DNA of 64,000 bases from Prevotellaceae bacterium (GTDB lineage Bacteria > Bacteroidota > Bacteroidia > Bacteroidales > UBA932), in NCBI GenBank assembly GCA_031266015.1, contig JAISBU010000008.1:43800-107799 (forward strand), in the 5' to 3' direction. The translations under genes were made by a program, and so were the position numbers. Within the stretch, counting starts at the first letter, position 1, and each line of letters opens with the position of its first letter. Positions 26,528 through 35,394 of this stretch are shown here, one piece after another. The notes beneath the pieces were generated by a model, which made no database searches, was not told where the DNA came from, and saw nothing but the letters and a program-made list of their open reading frames with translations.

Positions 26528-27472
26528 ATGAAAAAATTAGCCCTGCTTCTTGTTGCAGCTTGTCTGTGCCTTCTGGCGCAGGCCTATGATATAGTAGTAG
26601 CGCAAGACGGCAGCGGGAGTTTTACCACCATTCAGGAGGCCATAAGCTCAGTACGGGATTATCGTCCCGAGGGCGAAGTCCGCATCTTTATCAAGAAGGG
26701 AGTTTACAGGGAAAAAGTTGTTGTTGCCTCGCAGAAAACGCATATCACCCTAATCGGTGAAGATGTTGACAGCACCATCCTCACCCATAATGACCATGCC
26801 AAAGTAAACAACATGGGTACGTTTAAGACGTACACGCTGCTGGTTCAGGCATCGGATTTTAGGGCTGAGAATTTAACCGTTGAGAACAACGCAGAGCAGC
26901 TGGGGCAAGCCGTTGCCGTACATGTTGAGGGCGACAGGGCGGTGTTTGTCAACTGTAAATTCCTGGGCAGCCAGGATACGCTCTTTACAGGAAATAGCGA
27001 CAGCCGCCAGCTGTATAAAAGCTGCTACATAGAGGGAACTACCGATTTTATTTTTGGCCCTGCCACGGCCTGGTTCGAGAGCTGCACGTTACATAGCAAG
27101 AAGAATTCTTACATAACGGCGGCGTCCACTCCGGAACAGCACAAATTCGGGTACGTATTTCACCGCTGTACGTTAACGGCGGCAGCCGGCGTTGATAACG
27201 TATACCTGGGACGCCCGTGGCGGGCATTTGCAGCGGTGGCGTTCATCAGCTGCCGGTTGGGCGCCCACATTCGCCCCGGGGGGTGGGATAATTGGCGCAG
27301 TGCCGAAAATGAGAAAACAGCCCGCTACTTCGAGTATAAAAACACAGGCGCCGGAGCCGCTGCCGCTCAACGCGTACCGTGGTCACATCAGCTGACAGAC
27401 CAGCAGGCAGAGGCTTATACGGTCGAAAACGCGCTGCAAGGCTGTGATGGCTGGCATCCGGCCTCAAAGTAG
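26528..27472 (+). CDS. Pectin methylesterase, CE8
   Basis: 314 residues from the ATG at 26528 (a TTG two codons upstream is less likely). Signal peptide to about 19 (LLAQA). A compact single-domain CE8 with all hallmarks: GSGSFTTIQEAISSV, GSQDTLFTG, IEGTTDFIFGPATAWF and YLGRPWRAFA, so both catalytic Asp and the substrate Arg are present. It demethylates homogalacturonan, likely in the periplasm, while the larger CE8 works at the surface. About 190 bases separate it from GH28 with no strong terminator seen. It is the last gene of the locus. Confidence 0.94.
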   Translation: MKKLALLLVAACLCLLAQAYDIVVAQDGSGSFTTIQEAISSVRDYRPEGEVRIFIKKGVYREKVVVASQKTHITLIGEDVDSTILTHNDHAKVNNMGTFKTYTLLVQASDFRAENLTVENNAEQLGQAVAVHVEGDRAVFVNCKFLGSQDTLFTGNSDSRQLYKSCYIEGTTDFIFGPATAWFESCTLHSKKNSYITAASTPEQHKFGYVFHRCTLTAAAGVDNVYLGRPWRAFAAVAFISCRLGAHIRPGGWDNWRSAENEKTARYFEYKNTGAGAAAAQRVPWSHQLTDQQAEAYTVENALQGCDGWHPASK

Positions 27473-27572
27473 GCCAGGTTGCGGCAGCACAACCACCTGC
27501 CATGTACGGCGGTGTTATTCTACGCTGTTGATTATCAGGTATTTTCCCTTAACATAATAGCATTATGCTTAC

Positions 27573-27704
27573 GGGCATCGTTCAGCCTAAACAACGGGCA
27601 TTGTTCAGCCTAAACAATGGGCATCGTTCAGCCTAAACAACGGGCATTGTTCAGCCTAAACAATGGACATTGTTCAGCCTAAACAATGGGCATTGTTCAG
27701 CCTA
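27573..27704. repeat. 23-bp tandem repeat, six units, each with a small inverted repeat
   Basis: Units GGGCATTGTTCAGCCTAAAC plus AAT or AAC start at 27573, 27596, 27619, 27642, 27665 and 27688 (the last truncated). Variation alternates CATCG/CATTG and AAC/AAT in step. Within each unit TTGTT and AACAA are complementary around CAGCCTA. There are no spacers, so it is not a CRISPR array. Confidence 0.9.
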
Positions 27705-27726
27705 GCTACAAAAAGCGCACGCTGTT

Positions 27727-27935
27727 GCGGGCGAAGCGAAGCAATCTCAAGCCAATTGCGAATTACGATTGACTGGTGCTGTGCGCTGCCGCCCTGAGCC
27801 TGTCGAAGGGTGCGGAGTGGAGGAACCTCCGCCCCTCGTCATTCCTACCCCCTCGACTTCGCTCGGGGCAGGCTCCGCGGAGCGAAGCGGAGGAACCTCC
27901 GCCCTCACCGTACCCTTCGACAGGTTCAGGATGAC
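27727..27935. repeat. Dispersed extragenic repeats near the hisH promoter
   Basis: TTGCGGGCGAAGCGAAGCAA near 27725 resembles a copy at 35887 (GGGCGAAGCGAAGTAATCTC). At 27790-27935 are segments of the GTCATTCC/GGAGGAACC family, including the long-form insert (CTTCGCTCGGGGCAGGCTCC), flanked by CCTGAGCCTGTCGAAGG and an inverted CCCTTCGACAGGTTCAGG. These match the array at 7931-8445. Confidence 0.75.
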
Positions 27936-28043
27936 AGCGCACAGTCAGCTGTTGACTGTCTTGTCTTTGTTTCTTTTATCTTTGCTTCTTGTCCTTGCTC
28001 CGACAAGCTAACGCACCCGCACCGGTAAATCGTAAAAATGTGC

Positions 28044-28051
28044 TACCTTTG
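28044..28051 (+). promoter_or_regulatory. -7 element TACCTTTG for hisH-hisF
   Basis: Exact TAnnTTTG, 23 bases before the hisH ATG at 28075. Confidence 0.65.
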
Positions 28052-28074
28052 CAGGCCGTAAGCTGTGCTCAAGC

Positions 28075-28662
28075 ATGAAGGTAGCCATTGTAAAATACAA
28101 CGCAGGTAATATTTTTTCTGTCGAATACGCCCTTAAGCGTATTGGCTGTAGCGCCGTGGTAACGGACGACCATGAGCTGCTGAGGGCGGCGGACAAGGTA
28201 ATTTTTCCGGGCGTAGGGGAGGCCAGCACGTCTATGCGCTACCTCCGGCGGCATGGGTTAGACACGCTTATTGGCTCGCTCAAGCAGCCTGTGCTGGGCG
28301 TTTGTATTGGCTTGCAGCTCATGTGCAGGCACTCCGAAGAGGGTAATGTAGCTTGCCTTGGCATTTTTGACGAGCAGGTAAAGCGCTTCCGGTCTGCTGT
28401 GCTAAAGGTGCCGCACATGGGGTGGAATACCCTTCAACCAGAAAAAGATTCTCCGCTGTTTGCCGGTGTTCCAAAGGATGCATACGTGTACTACGTGCAC
28501 AGCTACTACGCAGCGGTGGGCGAGCATACGGTTGCCACCACCGATTATGTTCAGCCCTTTAGCGCCGCGCTGCATAAGGATAACTTTTACGCCCTCCAGT
28601 TTCACCCGGAGAAAAGCGCGGCGGTGGGCGAACGGATTCTGCAAAACTTTTTGAACCTGTAG
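28075..28662 (+). CDS. hisH: Imidazole glycerol phosphate synthase, glutaminase subunit HisH
   Basis: 195 residues, normal length. The class I amidotransferase triad is present: Cys77 in [10 protein letters not shown], and His177/Glu179 in [20 protein letters not shown] and [11 protein letters not shown] are typical of HisH. It releases ammonia from glutamine for HisF in histidine synthesis. hisF follows after 13 bases, but hisA, which lies between these genes in most his operons, is not here. Confidence 0.95.
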   Translation: MKVAIVKYNAGNIFSVEYALKRIGCSAVVTDDHELLRAADKVIFPGVGEASTSMRYLRRHGLDTLIGSLKQPVLGVCIGLQLMCRHSEEGNVACLGIFDEQVKRFRSAVLKVPHMGWNTLQPEKDSPLFAGVPKDAYVYYVHSYYAAVGEHTVATTDYVQPFSAALHKDNFYALQFHPEKSAAVGERILQNFLNL

Positions 28663-28675
28663 CGGCGCTGAGGAA

Positions 28676-29431
28676 ATGTTGGCCAAACGAATTATACCTT
28701 GCCTTGATATTAAAGATGGGCGCACTGTAAAGGGCATAAACTTTGTGGATATCCGCGATGCGGGAGATCCTGTAGCGCTCGGCGCCCTGTATAGCAGGCA
28801 GGGCGCCGATGAGCTGGTTTTTTTGGATATAACGGCAACGCATGAAGGCCGGAAAACCTTGGTGGAGCTGGTGAAAAAAATAGCGCAGCATATCAACATT
28901 CCGTTTACCGTGGGAGGGGGGATTGATGAGCTGAAAGATGTAGAGGCGCTGCTGGCCGCCGGAGCCGATAAGGTGTCTGTAAACTCATCGGCGCTTAAGC
29001 GTCCGGGTTTTATAGATGAAATTGCTCACAACTTTGGCGCACAGGTGGTGGTATGCGCTATAGATGCAAAACCGGACAACGCCGGCTGGACATGCTACGT
29101 GAGCGGTGGACGTATTCCCACTGACAAAAAACTTTTTGACTGGGCTAAGGAGGCGGAGAGCCGTGGCGCCGGAGAAATCTTGTTTACCAGCATGAATCAT
29201 GATGGCGTAAAGAGGGGGTTTGCTTGCGAGGCGTTGGCTCGGCTATCCGACTCCTTGCGCATTCCGGTTATAGCCTCCGGTGGCGCCGGAAGTATGCAGC
29301 ACTTTGAGGATGCCTTTATCAACGGCAAGGCTGATGCCGCCCTTGCCGCTACGCTGTTTCACTTTAAGGAGTTGGAAATATCCTCGCTGAAAAAGTATTT
29401 GGCAGAAAGAGGCATTGTGGTTAGGTTGTAG
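28676..29431 (+). CDS. hisF: Imidazole glycerol phosphate synthase, cyclase subunit HisF
   Basis: 251 residues. The (beta/alpha)8 barrel has both catalytic Asp residues at the expected positions, Asp11 (PCLDIKDG) and Asp130 (CAIDAK), plus phosphate-binding VGGGI and ASGGAGS. It converts PRFAR and ammonia into imidazole glycerol phosphate and AICAR. Complete catalytic residues and length argue for the histidine enzyme rather than the divergent copies used in surface-sugar synthesis. hisA and hisI do not follow; a terminator and an opposing gene come next. Confidence 0.95.
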   Translation: MLAKRIIPCLDIKDGRTVKGINFVDIRDAGDPVALGALYSRQGADELVFLDITATHEGRKTLVELVKKIAQHINIPFTVGGGIDELKDVEALLAAGADKVSVNSSALKRPGFIDEIAHNFGAQVVVCAIDAKPDNAGWTCYVSGGRIPTDKKLFDWAKEAESRGAGEILFTSMNHDGVKRGFACEALARLSDSLRIPVIASGGAGSMQHFEDAFINGKADAALAATLFHFKELEISSLKKYLAERGIVVRL

Positions 29432-29456
29432 TATATGGTGTGCTCCGCATCATAAA

Positions 29457-29492
29457 ATAAAAAAGCAACGTGAGCCTCACGCCGCCTTTTTA
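29457..29492. terminator. Bidirectional terminator between hisF and the minus-strand lipoprotein
   Basis: An A-rich run, the stem CGTGA-GCC-TCACG (29469-29481) with flanking GC pairs, then a T-run (29487-29491). It can serve both converging genes. Confidence 0.6.
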
Positions 29493-29517
29493 TTACTGCG
29501 AACTTCCAGGGTCGACC

Positions 29518-30228
29518 TTAAATGATATCCCCGTATCCTGATACTCCACTTGAGAAATCTACGCCGCCTGCCAGGTTGTGGTAAATCTCTTCGTACTCAT
29601 TCTTGTTCATAGATTTGGTGGGCAGCAGCTGTATTGAGGTGGTGTTGGTGTAGTTGAGCAGCCAACCCAAAACGTAGGCCGGACCCTCATCGGTCTTTTT
29701 TACTCCAACAACAAAATTCAGGTTGTTACATGGTTTTAGGTTTGCCTGAGGATACTCTTCCGCAATCTTTAGCAAATCTGCTTCAGACAGGTTGTTTAGC
29801 GCACTGTCTATGACGGAGCTGCAATTTGCAATAAAATACCTGAAAGCATTTTGCGCGTCTACAATGTCCCACTGTTGAGTGCTGGGATTTTGCCTGAGCT
29901 TGAAAGTAAACTTAACTTTAACAAAGGTGTAGTGCTGGTCTTGCGAATTGTATATGGCTTTTCCGAAAATGTTGTTTTTGTACGACAGCTCGCATTGAAC
30001 CAACTCGTTATTGATATGCCTTGTGTTAACAATGCCAATCGCAGAGGTGTAGGGACCTAGCGCGTTATCGAAAGCACCGGTCAGATCTATGTCCTTATCT
30101 GTAATAACCGGAACACTTTTTGGTGTGATATACCGTATGCAATCACAGCTTCCGCTGCTTTGCTGGCAGCCGTAGTGTAGTGCGGCTGCTGCCAACAGGA
30201 AGAAGAATATTTTTATGTGTTTTGTCAT
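29518..30228 (-). CDS. Hypothetical lipoprotein
   Basis: 236 residues from the ATG at 30228; a TTG seven codons upstream also keeps the frame but is less likely because the promoter element lies at 30247-30254. The signal ends ALHYGC, a lipobox. The mature part begins with a Cys-rich GSCDCIRY and is otherwise a mixed alpha/beta protein with no family I recognise (features: FTFKLRQNPSTQQWDIVDAQ, GPAYVLGWLLNYTNTTSIQL). Single gene, convergent with hisF. Confidence 0.7.
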   Translation of the reverse strand: MTKHIKIFFFLLAAAALHYGCQQSSGSCDCIRYITPKSVPVITDKDIDLTGAFDNALGPYTSAIGIVNTRHINNELVQCELSYKNNIFGKAIYNSQDQHYTFVKVKFTFKLRQNPSTQQWDIVDAQNAFRYFIANCSSVIDSALNNLSEADLLKIAEEYPQANLKPCNNLNFVVGVKKTDEGPAYVLGWLLNYTNTTSIQLLPTKSMNKNEYEEIYHNLAGGVDFSSGVSGYGDII

Positions 30229-30246
30229 AAGCTTACAAATTGGCCT

Positions 30247-30254
30247 CAAAGTTA
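30247..30254 (-). promoter_or_regulatory. -7 element TAACTTTG (minus strand)
   Basis: Reverse complement of CAAAGTTA; exact TAnnTTTG, 18 bases before the ATG at 30228. It supports that start. Confidence 0.5.
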
Positions 30255-30387
30255 TGACCTGAATAGGTTTTTGCTTCTGCTGGCATTGATTTTTAGGTTA
30301 ACAATCGCAAAAATGCAACTAACCTCTAACTCTTATAACGTTTGAACGTTGGTTTTATTACGTTTTGCGAGGAAATTACGCGGCCGG

Positions 30388-30618
30388 CTATATGGCCTCA
30401 ACTTCTTTTACCTCCGGTGCAACTTTGCGAATGGCTGCTTCTACCACGCTTTTCATGGTTATGCTGCCAAACGGGCATCCCTCGCAGGCGCCCTTGAGCT
30501 TAACTTTAACCACCAAATTGCCGGTTATCTCAACCAGCGCGATATTCCCGCCGTCTGCCTTTAGAAGTGGCCTGATTTCGGCAAGCGCCTGCTCTACGCA
30601 TTGTTCAAGGTCCGTCAT
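30388..30618 (-). CDS. NifU-like C-terminal domain protein (Fe-S cluster scaffold)
   Basis: 76 residues, a stand-alone NifU C-terminal domain. The motif GACEGCPFGSITMK holds the CxxC that binds a 4Fe-4S cluster, and the N-terminal helix (LEQCVEQALAEIRPLLKADGG) is typical. Such proteins hold or transfer clusters to target enzymes. It lies 23 bases downstream of mrp on the same strand, which matches a shared role in Fe-S delivery. Confidence 0.92.
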   Translation of the reverse strand: MTDLEQCVEQALAEIRPLLKADGGNIALVEITGNLVVKVKLKGACEGCPFGSITMKSVVEAAIRKVAPEVKEVEAI

Positions 30619-30641
30619 TACTTTTGAAGTGGTGAAGAATA

Positions 30642-31688
30642 CTACTTTAGCTGCGCCAACATATTGTTCACTACCTCCTCAAAAGCCTTTTTAGGTAGCC
30701 CCGAATGTAGCGCAGCGGGAGTTCCGCTATCGCCGTTATCGCAAATGCTTTGTATGATAGGCACTTCGCCGAGTAGTGGAATTTGCAGCTCATCCGCCAG
30801 CATTTTTACGCCTCCCTTACCGAAAATGTAGTAACGGTTGTCGGGCAGCTCGGCAGGGGTAAACCATGCCATGTTTTCAACCAATCCCAGTACCTTTACC
30901 TTTACGTTTTCATGGCGTAGCATTGTTATGCCTTTCAAGGCATCGGCCAACGCTATTTGCTGTGGAGTGCTCACTACCACTGCTCCTGTGAGATTCAGCT
31001 CATTTACCAGCGTGAGGTGAATATCACCTGTTCCGGGAGGCATATCAATCATAAGAAAATCCAGCTCGCCCCAATCCGCTTGCAGCAACAGCTGTTTGAG
31101 CGCGCCGGTTGCCATGGGCGCCCGCCACATCAGAGCGTCTTTAGGATCAACAAAAAAACCTACGGAAAGCATTTTTACTCCGTATTTTTCGACCGGAATA
31201 ATCAGGTTTTCGCTGTTGGCCGTTGGCTTTTCATTTTCTACTCCAAACATTTTTGGAATGGAAGGGCCGTAAATATCCGCGTCAATAAGGCCAACCTTAT
31301 ACCCTTTTTGTGCCAGCGTGATGGCCATATTGGCGGCTATGGTAGACTTGCCTACGCCGCCCTTTCCGGAAACTATAGCAATGGTATTTTTTACCTTTTG
31401 CAACGTATCCCGCCTTTCAACTTCCGGCTTTTTCTCCACCTTCTTAGGTTCTGCGAATTCTAACTTTACCTCACATTCGTATTGGGGAAATGCCGTTTGT
31501 AAATTTTTCTCACACTGCTGCTTAATGGCTGTGGCAAAGGGATCCCGAACTTTACGGAAGTGTAGCGTAAGGGAAATTTTTTTATCGTTAACCTGTATAT
31601 TCTCTACCAACCCTTGAACCACTATGTTGTCGGTTTGCTCGGGATGAACGACCTGTGATAGTACGCGTAGTATTTCTTTTTGCGTCAT
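30642..31688 (-). CDS. Mrp/NBP35-family iron-sulfur cluster carrier ATPase
   Basis: 348 residues. An N-terminal MIP18/DUF59 domain (about 1-75) is followed by a P-loop ATPase: deviant Walker A SGKGGVGKSTIAANMA (about 110-125), YGPSIPKMFG, and the switch region DMPPGTGDIHLTL. The C-terminal CxxC found in the E. coli protein is absent (ENMAWFTPAELPDNRYYIFG), as in other Bacteroidota members, so the cluster ligands must differ. It carries and transfers 4Fe-4S clusters. Operon with the NifU-like gene. Confidence 0.93.
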   Translation of the reverse strand: MTQKEILRVLSQVVHPEQTDNIVVQGLVENIQVNDKKISLTLHFRKVRDPFATAIKQQCEKNLQTAFPQYECEVKLEFAEPKKVEKKPEVERRDTLQKVKNTIAIVSGKGGVGKSTIAANMAITLAQKGYKVGLIDADIYGPSIPKMFGVENEKPTANSENLIIPVEKYGVKMLSVGFFVDPKDALMWRAPMATGALKQLLLQADWGELDFLMIDMPPGTGDIHLTLVNELNLTGAVVVSTPQQIALADALKGITMLRHENVKVKVLGLVENMAWFTPAELPDNRYYIFGKGGVKMLADELQIPLLGEVPIIQSICDNGDSGTPAALHSGLPKKAFEEVVNNMLAQLK

Positions 31689-31914
31689 TTTTTGTTGAGT
31701 TGTTGAATTGCCGGATTTGGTAAACCGTTAGCCGTTATAAGCTGTGTTTTTTGTCGGTAGCATTCTTGATTGTTGTTCACTGCTGCCACTTGTTTTTCCT
31801 TCGCCCTTTCAAAAATACCAACTTTTTTGTACCTTTATGGACTTAAACATACGGTCTAACTGCAAATATACGAATAAAAAGCGTATTTTGTGTGACCGGT
31901 TTTAACGTGAATTT

Positions 31915-34155
31915 ATGGCACGAAGAAAATACCAACGGATAGATGTGCTGCAAAGGCTAATGGCCTACTTGGGTAACGTGGTGAAGCCTTTCACCTTTAC
32001 CCAGGCCGTAAAATCTATTCGCGCAACCGATGGCAATGACAAGCAGAAAGTGGCTGCTGCCATTGAGGTTTTGGTTGCGCAGGGACGGCTGAGCAGGTTG
32101 TCCGATAACAAGTATCGTACGCGTGAAAAAGGTGTGGAGATGATTGGCAAGCTGGATATGACGGGAATGGGATATGCCTTTTTGGTGAGCGATACGAGTG
32201 AAAATGATGTTTTTATTCCACCGCAGGCGCTGAATCGTGCGTTGCATGGTGATACCATACGGGTGTTTGTACGCCAAACCAGGCGTCGTCCGGAGGGAGA
32301 GGTGATGGGAATACTGGAGCGCGCGCGTAGCGAGTTTGCCGGAGTATTGCGCCCGAATCCGTCGGGCAGCGCATTTGTATTACCCGATAGCCGTCATATG
32401 CATCAGGATATTTACGTGCCTGCGGATAGCATGAACGGAGCTAAGAATGGAGACAAGGTAGTGGTGAGCATAGCCGATTGGCCTGAGGATTCCAAAAATC
32501 CGGTGGGTAAAATTGTAGATATACTTGGACGTCCGGGAGAGAATAATGCGGAGATGCACGCTATTTTGGCGGAGTATGGCTTGCCTTACCGCTTTGATAG
32601 CGCCGTGGAAGAAGCTGCGGAAAAGGTAACCGATGATATTGAAAAAGAGTTGCCGAACCGCCGTGATTTCCGTGGCGTAACCACATTGACTATTGACCCC
32701 AAGGATGCAAAGGACTTTGACGATGCCATATCGCTGCGTAAGCTGGAGAACGGTTTGTGGGAAATTGGAGTGCATATTGCAGACGTAACTCATTACGTGA
32801 AGCGTGATTCCATTATCGACAAAGAGGCGGTGCGCCGCGCCACCTCTGTTTACCTGGTTGATAGAACTGTACCGATGCTTCCGGAGCGGTTGAGCAATGA
32901 GCTGTGCTCGCTTCGTCCCAATGAAGAAAAGTTGTGCTTCTCCGCTGTTTTTGAAATTGACGAAAATTCAGAAGTGCATTCCCAATGGTTTGGTCGTACG
33001 GTTATACGCTCTATTTTTCGCTTCAACTACGAGGAGGTACAGGATATAATCGACTGTGGAAAAGGAAATTATGCAGAGGAAATAATGCAGCTGCATAAGC
33101 TGGCACAGCAATTCCGTGCAGCCCGGTTTAAGTTGGGGTCGGTGGGCTTTGAGCGTGCCGAAGCGCGGTTTGATATCGATAAAAACGGAAAGCCGGTTGG
33201 TGTTTACTTCAGGGAAGATACTCCATCTCACCAGCTGGTAGAGGAGTTTATGTTGCTGGCAAACCGTAGCGTGGCCGAGCGTGTGGGGAAAATTCCGCAA
33301 GGGCGCAAAGCAAAAACTTTTGTATATCGTATACATGACAATCCGAACGAACAGAAGCTGGCAAACTTCAGCCATGTGGCAAATCAGCTGGGGCATAAGG
33401 TAAATTTTGGTAAGGGGAAAACCATCTCGATAGAGCTGAACAGGCTGCTCGAAGAGGTGCGTGGAGCCAAGGAGCAGAATCTGCTTGAAACGCTGGCTTT
33501 ACGCTGTATGGCAAAGGCCGTGTACAGCACTAAAAATGTTGGACACTACGGGCTGGCTTTTGACTACTACACCCACTTTACCTCGCCCATACGTCGCTAT
33601 CCGGATATGATGGTACACCGGTTGTTGCAACGTTATCTGGAAGGAGGCAGCTCTGCAAATGCTGAGGAGTATGAAGCGCTGTGTAAGCATTCCAGTCAAC
33701 GTGAGCAGCTGGCTGCCGACGCCGAGCGGGCATCTATCAAGTACAAGATGGCGGAATACATGCAGGATAAAATCGGCATGGAGTACGATGGCGTTATTTC
33801 CGGTGTTACCGATAGGGGTATTTACGTGGAGATAAACGAGAATAAGATAGAGGGAATGGTGATGCTGCGCACCTTGAAGCAGGATTTCTTCTACTTTGAT
33901 GAGGAAAACTATCGTGTAGTTGGCCGCCAAAGCGGAAAAACATATACCCTTGGAGATCCCGTCCGCATTCGGGTTGACCGTGTGAACATGGAAAAGAGGC
34001 AGCTTGATTACCTGATGATTGAAGGCGAATACGAAAAAGAGCCGCTTGAGATTATAGAATCAAGAAAAACAGGTGAGGCGCCAAAAGGTCAAGCGAAATC
34101 AAAAAGCAATTCGAGGAAAAAAAGTACAGCGACAAGAGGCGCAAGAAAAAAGTAG
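31915..34155 (+). CDS. rnr: Ribonuclease R
   Basis: 746 residues. Order: N-terminal helix-turn-helix-like region (1-75), cold-shock domains (about 76-230), RNB catalytic domain with TLTIDPKDAKDFDDAISLRK (about 258-277, the Asp cluster for magnesium), HYGLAFDYYTHFTSPIRRYPD, and an S1 domain (about 620-700, GVISGVTDRGIYVEINENKI), then a Lys/Arg-rich tail (KSKSNSRKKSTATRGARKK). It degrades structured RNA 3' to 5', including rRNA and mRNA released by trans-translation. The gene for RicT follows after 24 bases. Confidence 0.96.
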   Translation: MARRKYQRIDVLQRLMAYLGNVVKPFTFTQAVKSIRATDGNDKQKVAAAIEVLVAQGRLSRLSDNKYRTREKGVEMIGKLDMTGMGYAFLVSDTSENDVFIPPQALNRALHGDTIRVFVRQTRRRPEGEVMGILERARSEFAGVLRPNPSGSAFVLPDSRHMHQDIYVPADSMNGAKNGDKVVVSIADWPEDSKNPVGKIVDILGRPGENNAEMHAILAEYGLPYRFDSAVEEAAEKVTDDIEKELPNRRDFRGVTTLTIDPKDAKDFDDAISLRKLENGLWEIGVHIADVTHYVKRDSIIDKEAVRRATSVYLVDRTVPMLPERLSNELCSLRPNEEKLCFSAVFEIDENSEVHSQWFGRTVIRSIFRFNYEEVQDIIDCGKGNYAEEIMQLHKLAQQFRAARFKLGSVGFERAEARFDIDKNGKPVGVYFREDTPSHQLVEEFMLLANRSVAERVGKIPQGRKAKTFVYRIHDNPNEQKLANFSHVANQLGHKVNFGKGKTISIELNRLLEEVRGAKEQNLLETLALRCMAKAVYSTKNVGHYGLAFDYYTHFTSPIRRYPDMMVHRLLQRYLEGGSSANAEEYEALCKHSSQREQLAADAERASIKYKMAEYMQDKIGMEYDGVISGVTDRGIYVEINENKIEGMVMLRTLKQDFFYFDEENYRVVGRQSGKTYTLGDPVRIRVDRVNMEKRQLDYLMIEGEYEKEPLEIIESRKTGEAPKGQAKSKSNSRKKSTATRGARKK

Positions 34156-34179
34156 AAAATAGTATAATACAACGGATAG

Positions 34180-35388
34180 ATGACAGATACAGCAGAAATG
34201 CTTTACACAAGAGGATGTAAGTGCCAGCGCGAAGAAGGAGGTGAAACTACATGTAAGCAGGTTGAATCATGCCAAAAGTTAGCCACGTTTGACTGGCTCA
34301 AAGGCCTGCATAACTCGGCATTGCCAAGCAATATTGTTGAGGTTAGGTTTAAGAATACACGTAAGGGCTACTATCTGAATGCAACCGGAGTTCCGCTTGA
34401 AAAGGGCGATGTGGTAGCGGTTGAAGTATCGCCCGGACACGATATTGGCATAGTATCGCTTACCGGCGATTTGGTGTACTTCCAAATGCTTCGCAACAGT
34501 GTGCGACCCGAAGGCTACGAGTACAAAAAGGTGTACCGTAAGGCAAAAGCCTCTGATATTGACAAGTGGAGCGAAGCCATTGCCCAGGAAAACTCGCTCA
34601 TGGTTCGCTCCCGTAAGATCGTAGCCAGCCTTGGGCTCAGCATGAAGATTGGCGATGTGGAGATGCACGGAGATAAAACAAAAGCTATTTTCTACTACAT
34701 TGCCGATGAGCGAGTAGACTTTCGTGAGCTCATAAAGGTGATGGCCGACGAGTTCAAGATACGCATAGAAATGAGGCAAATTGGTGCGAGGCAGGAGGCC
34801 GGATGCATTGGAGGTATTGCTTCTTGCGGTCGGGAGCTTTGCTGCTCGCAGTGGTTATGCCACTTCGCATCAGTGCCGACCAATGCTGCCAGAGACCAGG
34901 ACATTGCGATTAATCAGCAAAAGCTGGCCGGGCAGTGTGGAAAGTTGAAGTGCTGTCTGAACTACGAGCTGAGCGTATACCTCGATGCACAAAAAGACTT
35001 CCCAAAAAATAACGCTACGCTTGAAACCATAGATGGTACGGCCTACCATCATAAAACCGATATCTTCAAGCGGCTCATGTGGTACAACTTTGATAAATTC
35101 TCCATCGAGAACTTGGTTGCGCTACCGGTGGATAGGGTAATTGAGATTCTTGAGCAGAACAAGCAAGGCGTAAAGGTTGATGCCTTACTGAGCGAGAAGT
35201 ATACGCCCAAAGGCAGCAGTGCTCGTGAGCCGGAATTTAAGAGCGCGGTGGGTGAAGACAGCATTACCCGTTTTGACAGAGGCCACGGCGATAACCGCCA
35301 CTATAAGAATAAACACCGGGGACATCAGCGAAGCGTTGATAAGCGCAACAATGGCAAACAGCGGAGTAGCAACACTCCAAAAGCGTAG
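34180..35388 (+). CDS. PSP1/RicT-like regulatory iron-sulfur protein
   Basis: 402 residues. The PSP1 core holds the Cys-rich signature IGGIASCGRELCCSQWL and GQCGKLKCCLNYEL, which in RicT (YaaT) binds an iron-sulfur cluster within a complex acting on RNA maturation and development in Firmicutes. An extra Cys cluster occurs near the N-terminus (GCKCQREEGGETTCKQVESC, about residues 9-28). The C-terminal ~60 residues are basic and disordered (RGHGDNRHYKNKHRGHQR). In Bacteroidota this gene commonly precedes gldH, as here (6 bases). Its exact role in this phylum is unknown. Confidence 0.88.
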   Translation: MTDTAEMLYTRGCKCQREEGGETTCKQVESCQKLATFDWLKGLHNSALPSNIVEVRFKNTRKGYYLNATGVPLEKGDVVAVEVSPGHDIGIVSLTGDLVYFQMLRNSVRPEGYEYKKVYRKAKASDIDKWSEAIAQENSLMVRSRKIVASLGLSMKIGDVEMHGDKTKAIFYYIADERVDFRELIKVMADEFKIRIEMRQIGARQEAGCIGGIASCGRELCCSQWLCHFASVPTNAARDQDIAINQQKLAGQCGKLKCCLNYELSVYLDAQKDFPKNNATLETIDGTAYHHKTDIFKRLMWYNFDKFSIENLVALPVDRVIEILEQNKQGVKVDALLSEKYTPKGSSAREPEFKSAVGEDSITRFDRGHGDNRHYKNKHRGHQRSVDKRNNGKQRSSNTPKA

Positions 35389-35394
35389 CGAAAA

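Larger units (their letters stand above)
27473..28074. other. Repeat-filled intergenic region after the pectin locus
   Basis: About 600 bases without a supportable gene. It holds a 23-bp tandem repeat (27573-27704), copies of two dispersed extragenic repeat families (27727-27935) and the promoter of hisH (28044-28051). Short open frames on the plus strand at 27769-28028 are inside the repeats and are rejected. Confidence 0.75.

Noticed and set aside
27573..27704. Possible CRISPR array
   Set aside because: Units follow one another with no spacers and no cas genes are in the window.
28075..29431. hisH/hisF as surface-sugar amidotransferase paralogues
   Set aside because: Catalytic residues and lengths match histidine enzymes and no sugar-nucleotide genes are near.
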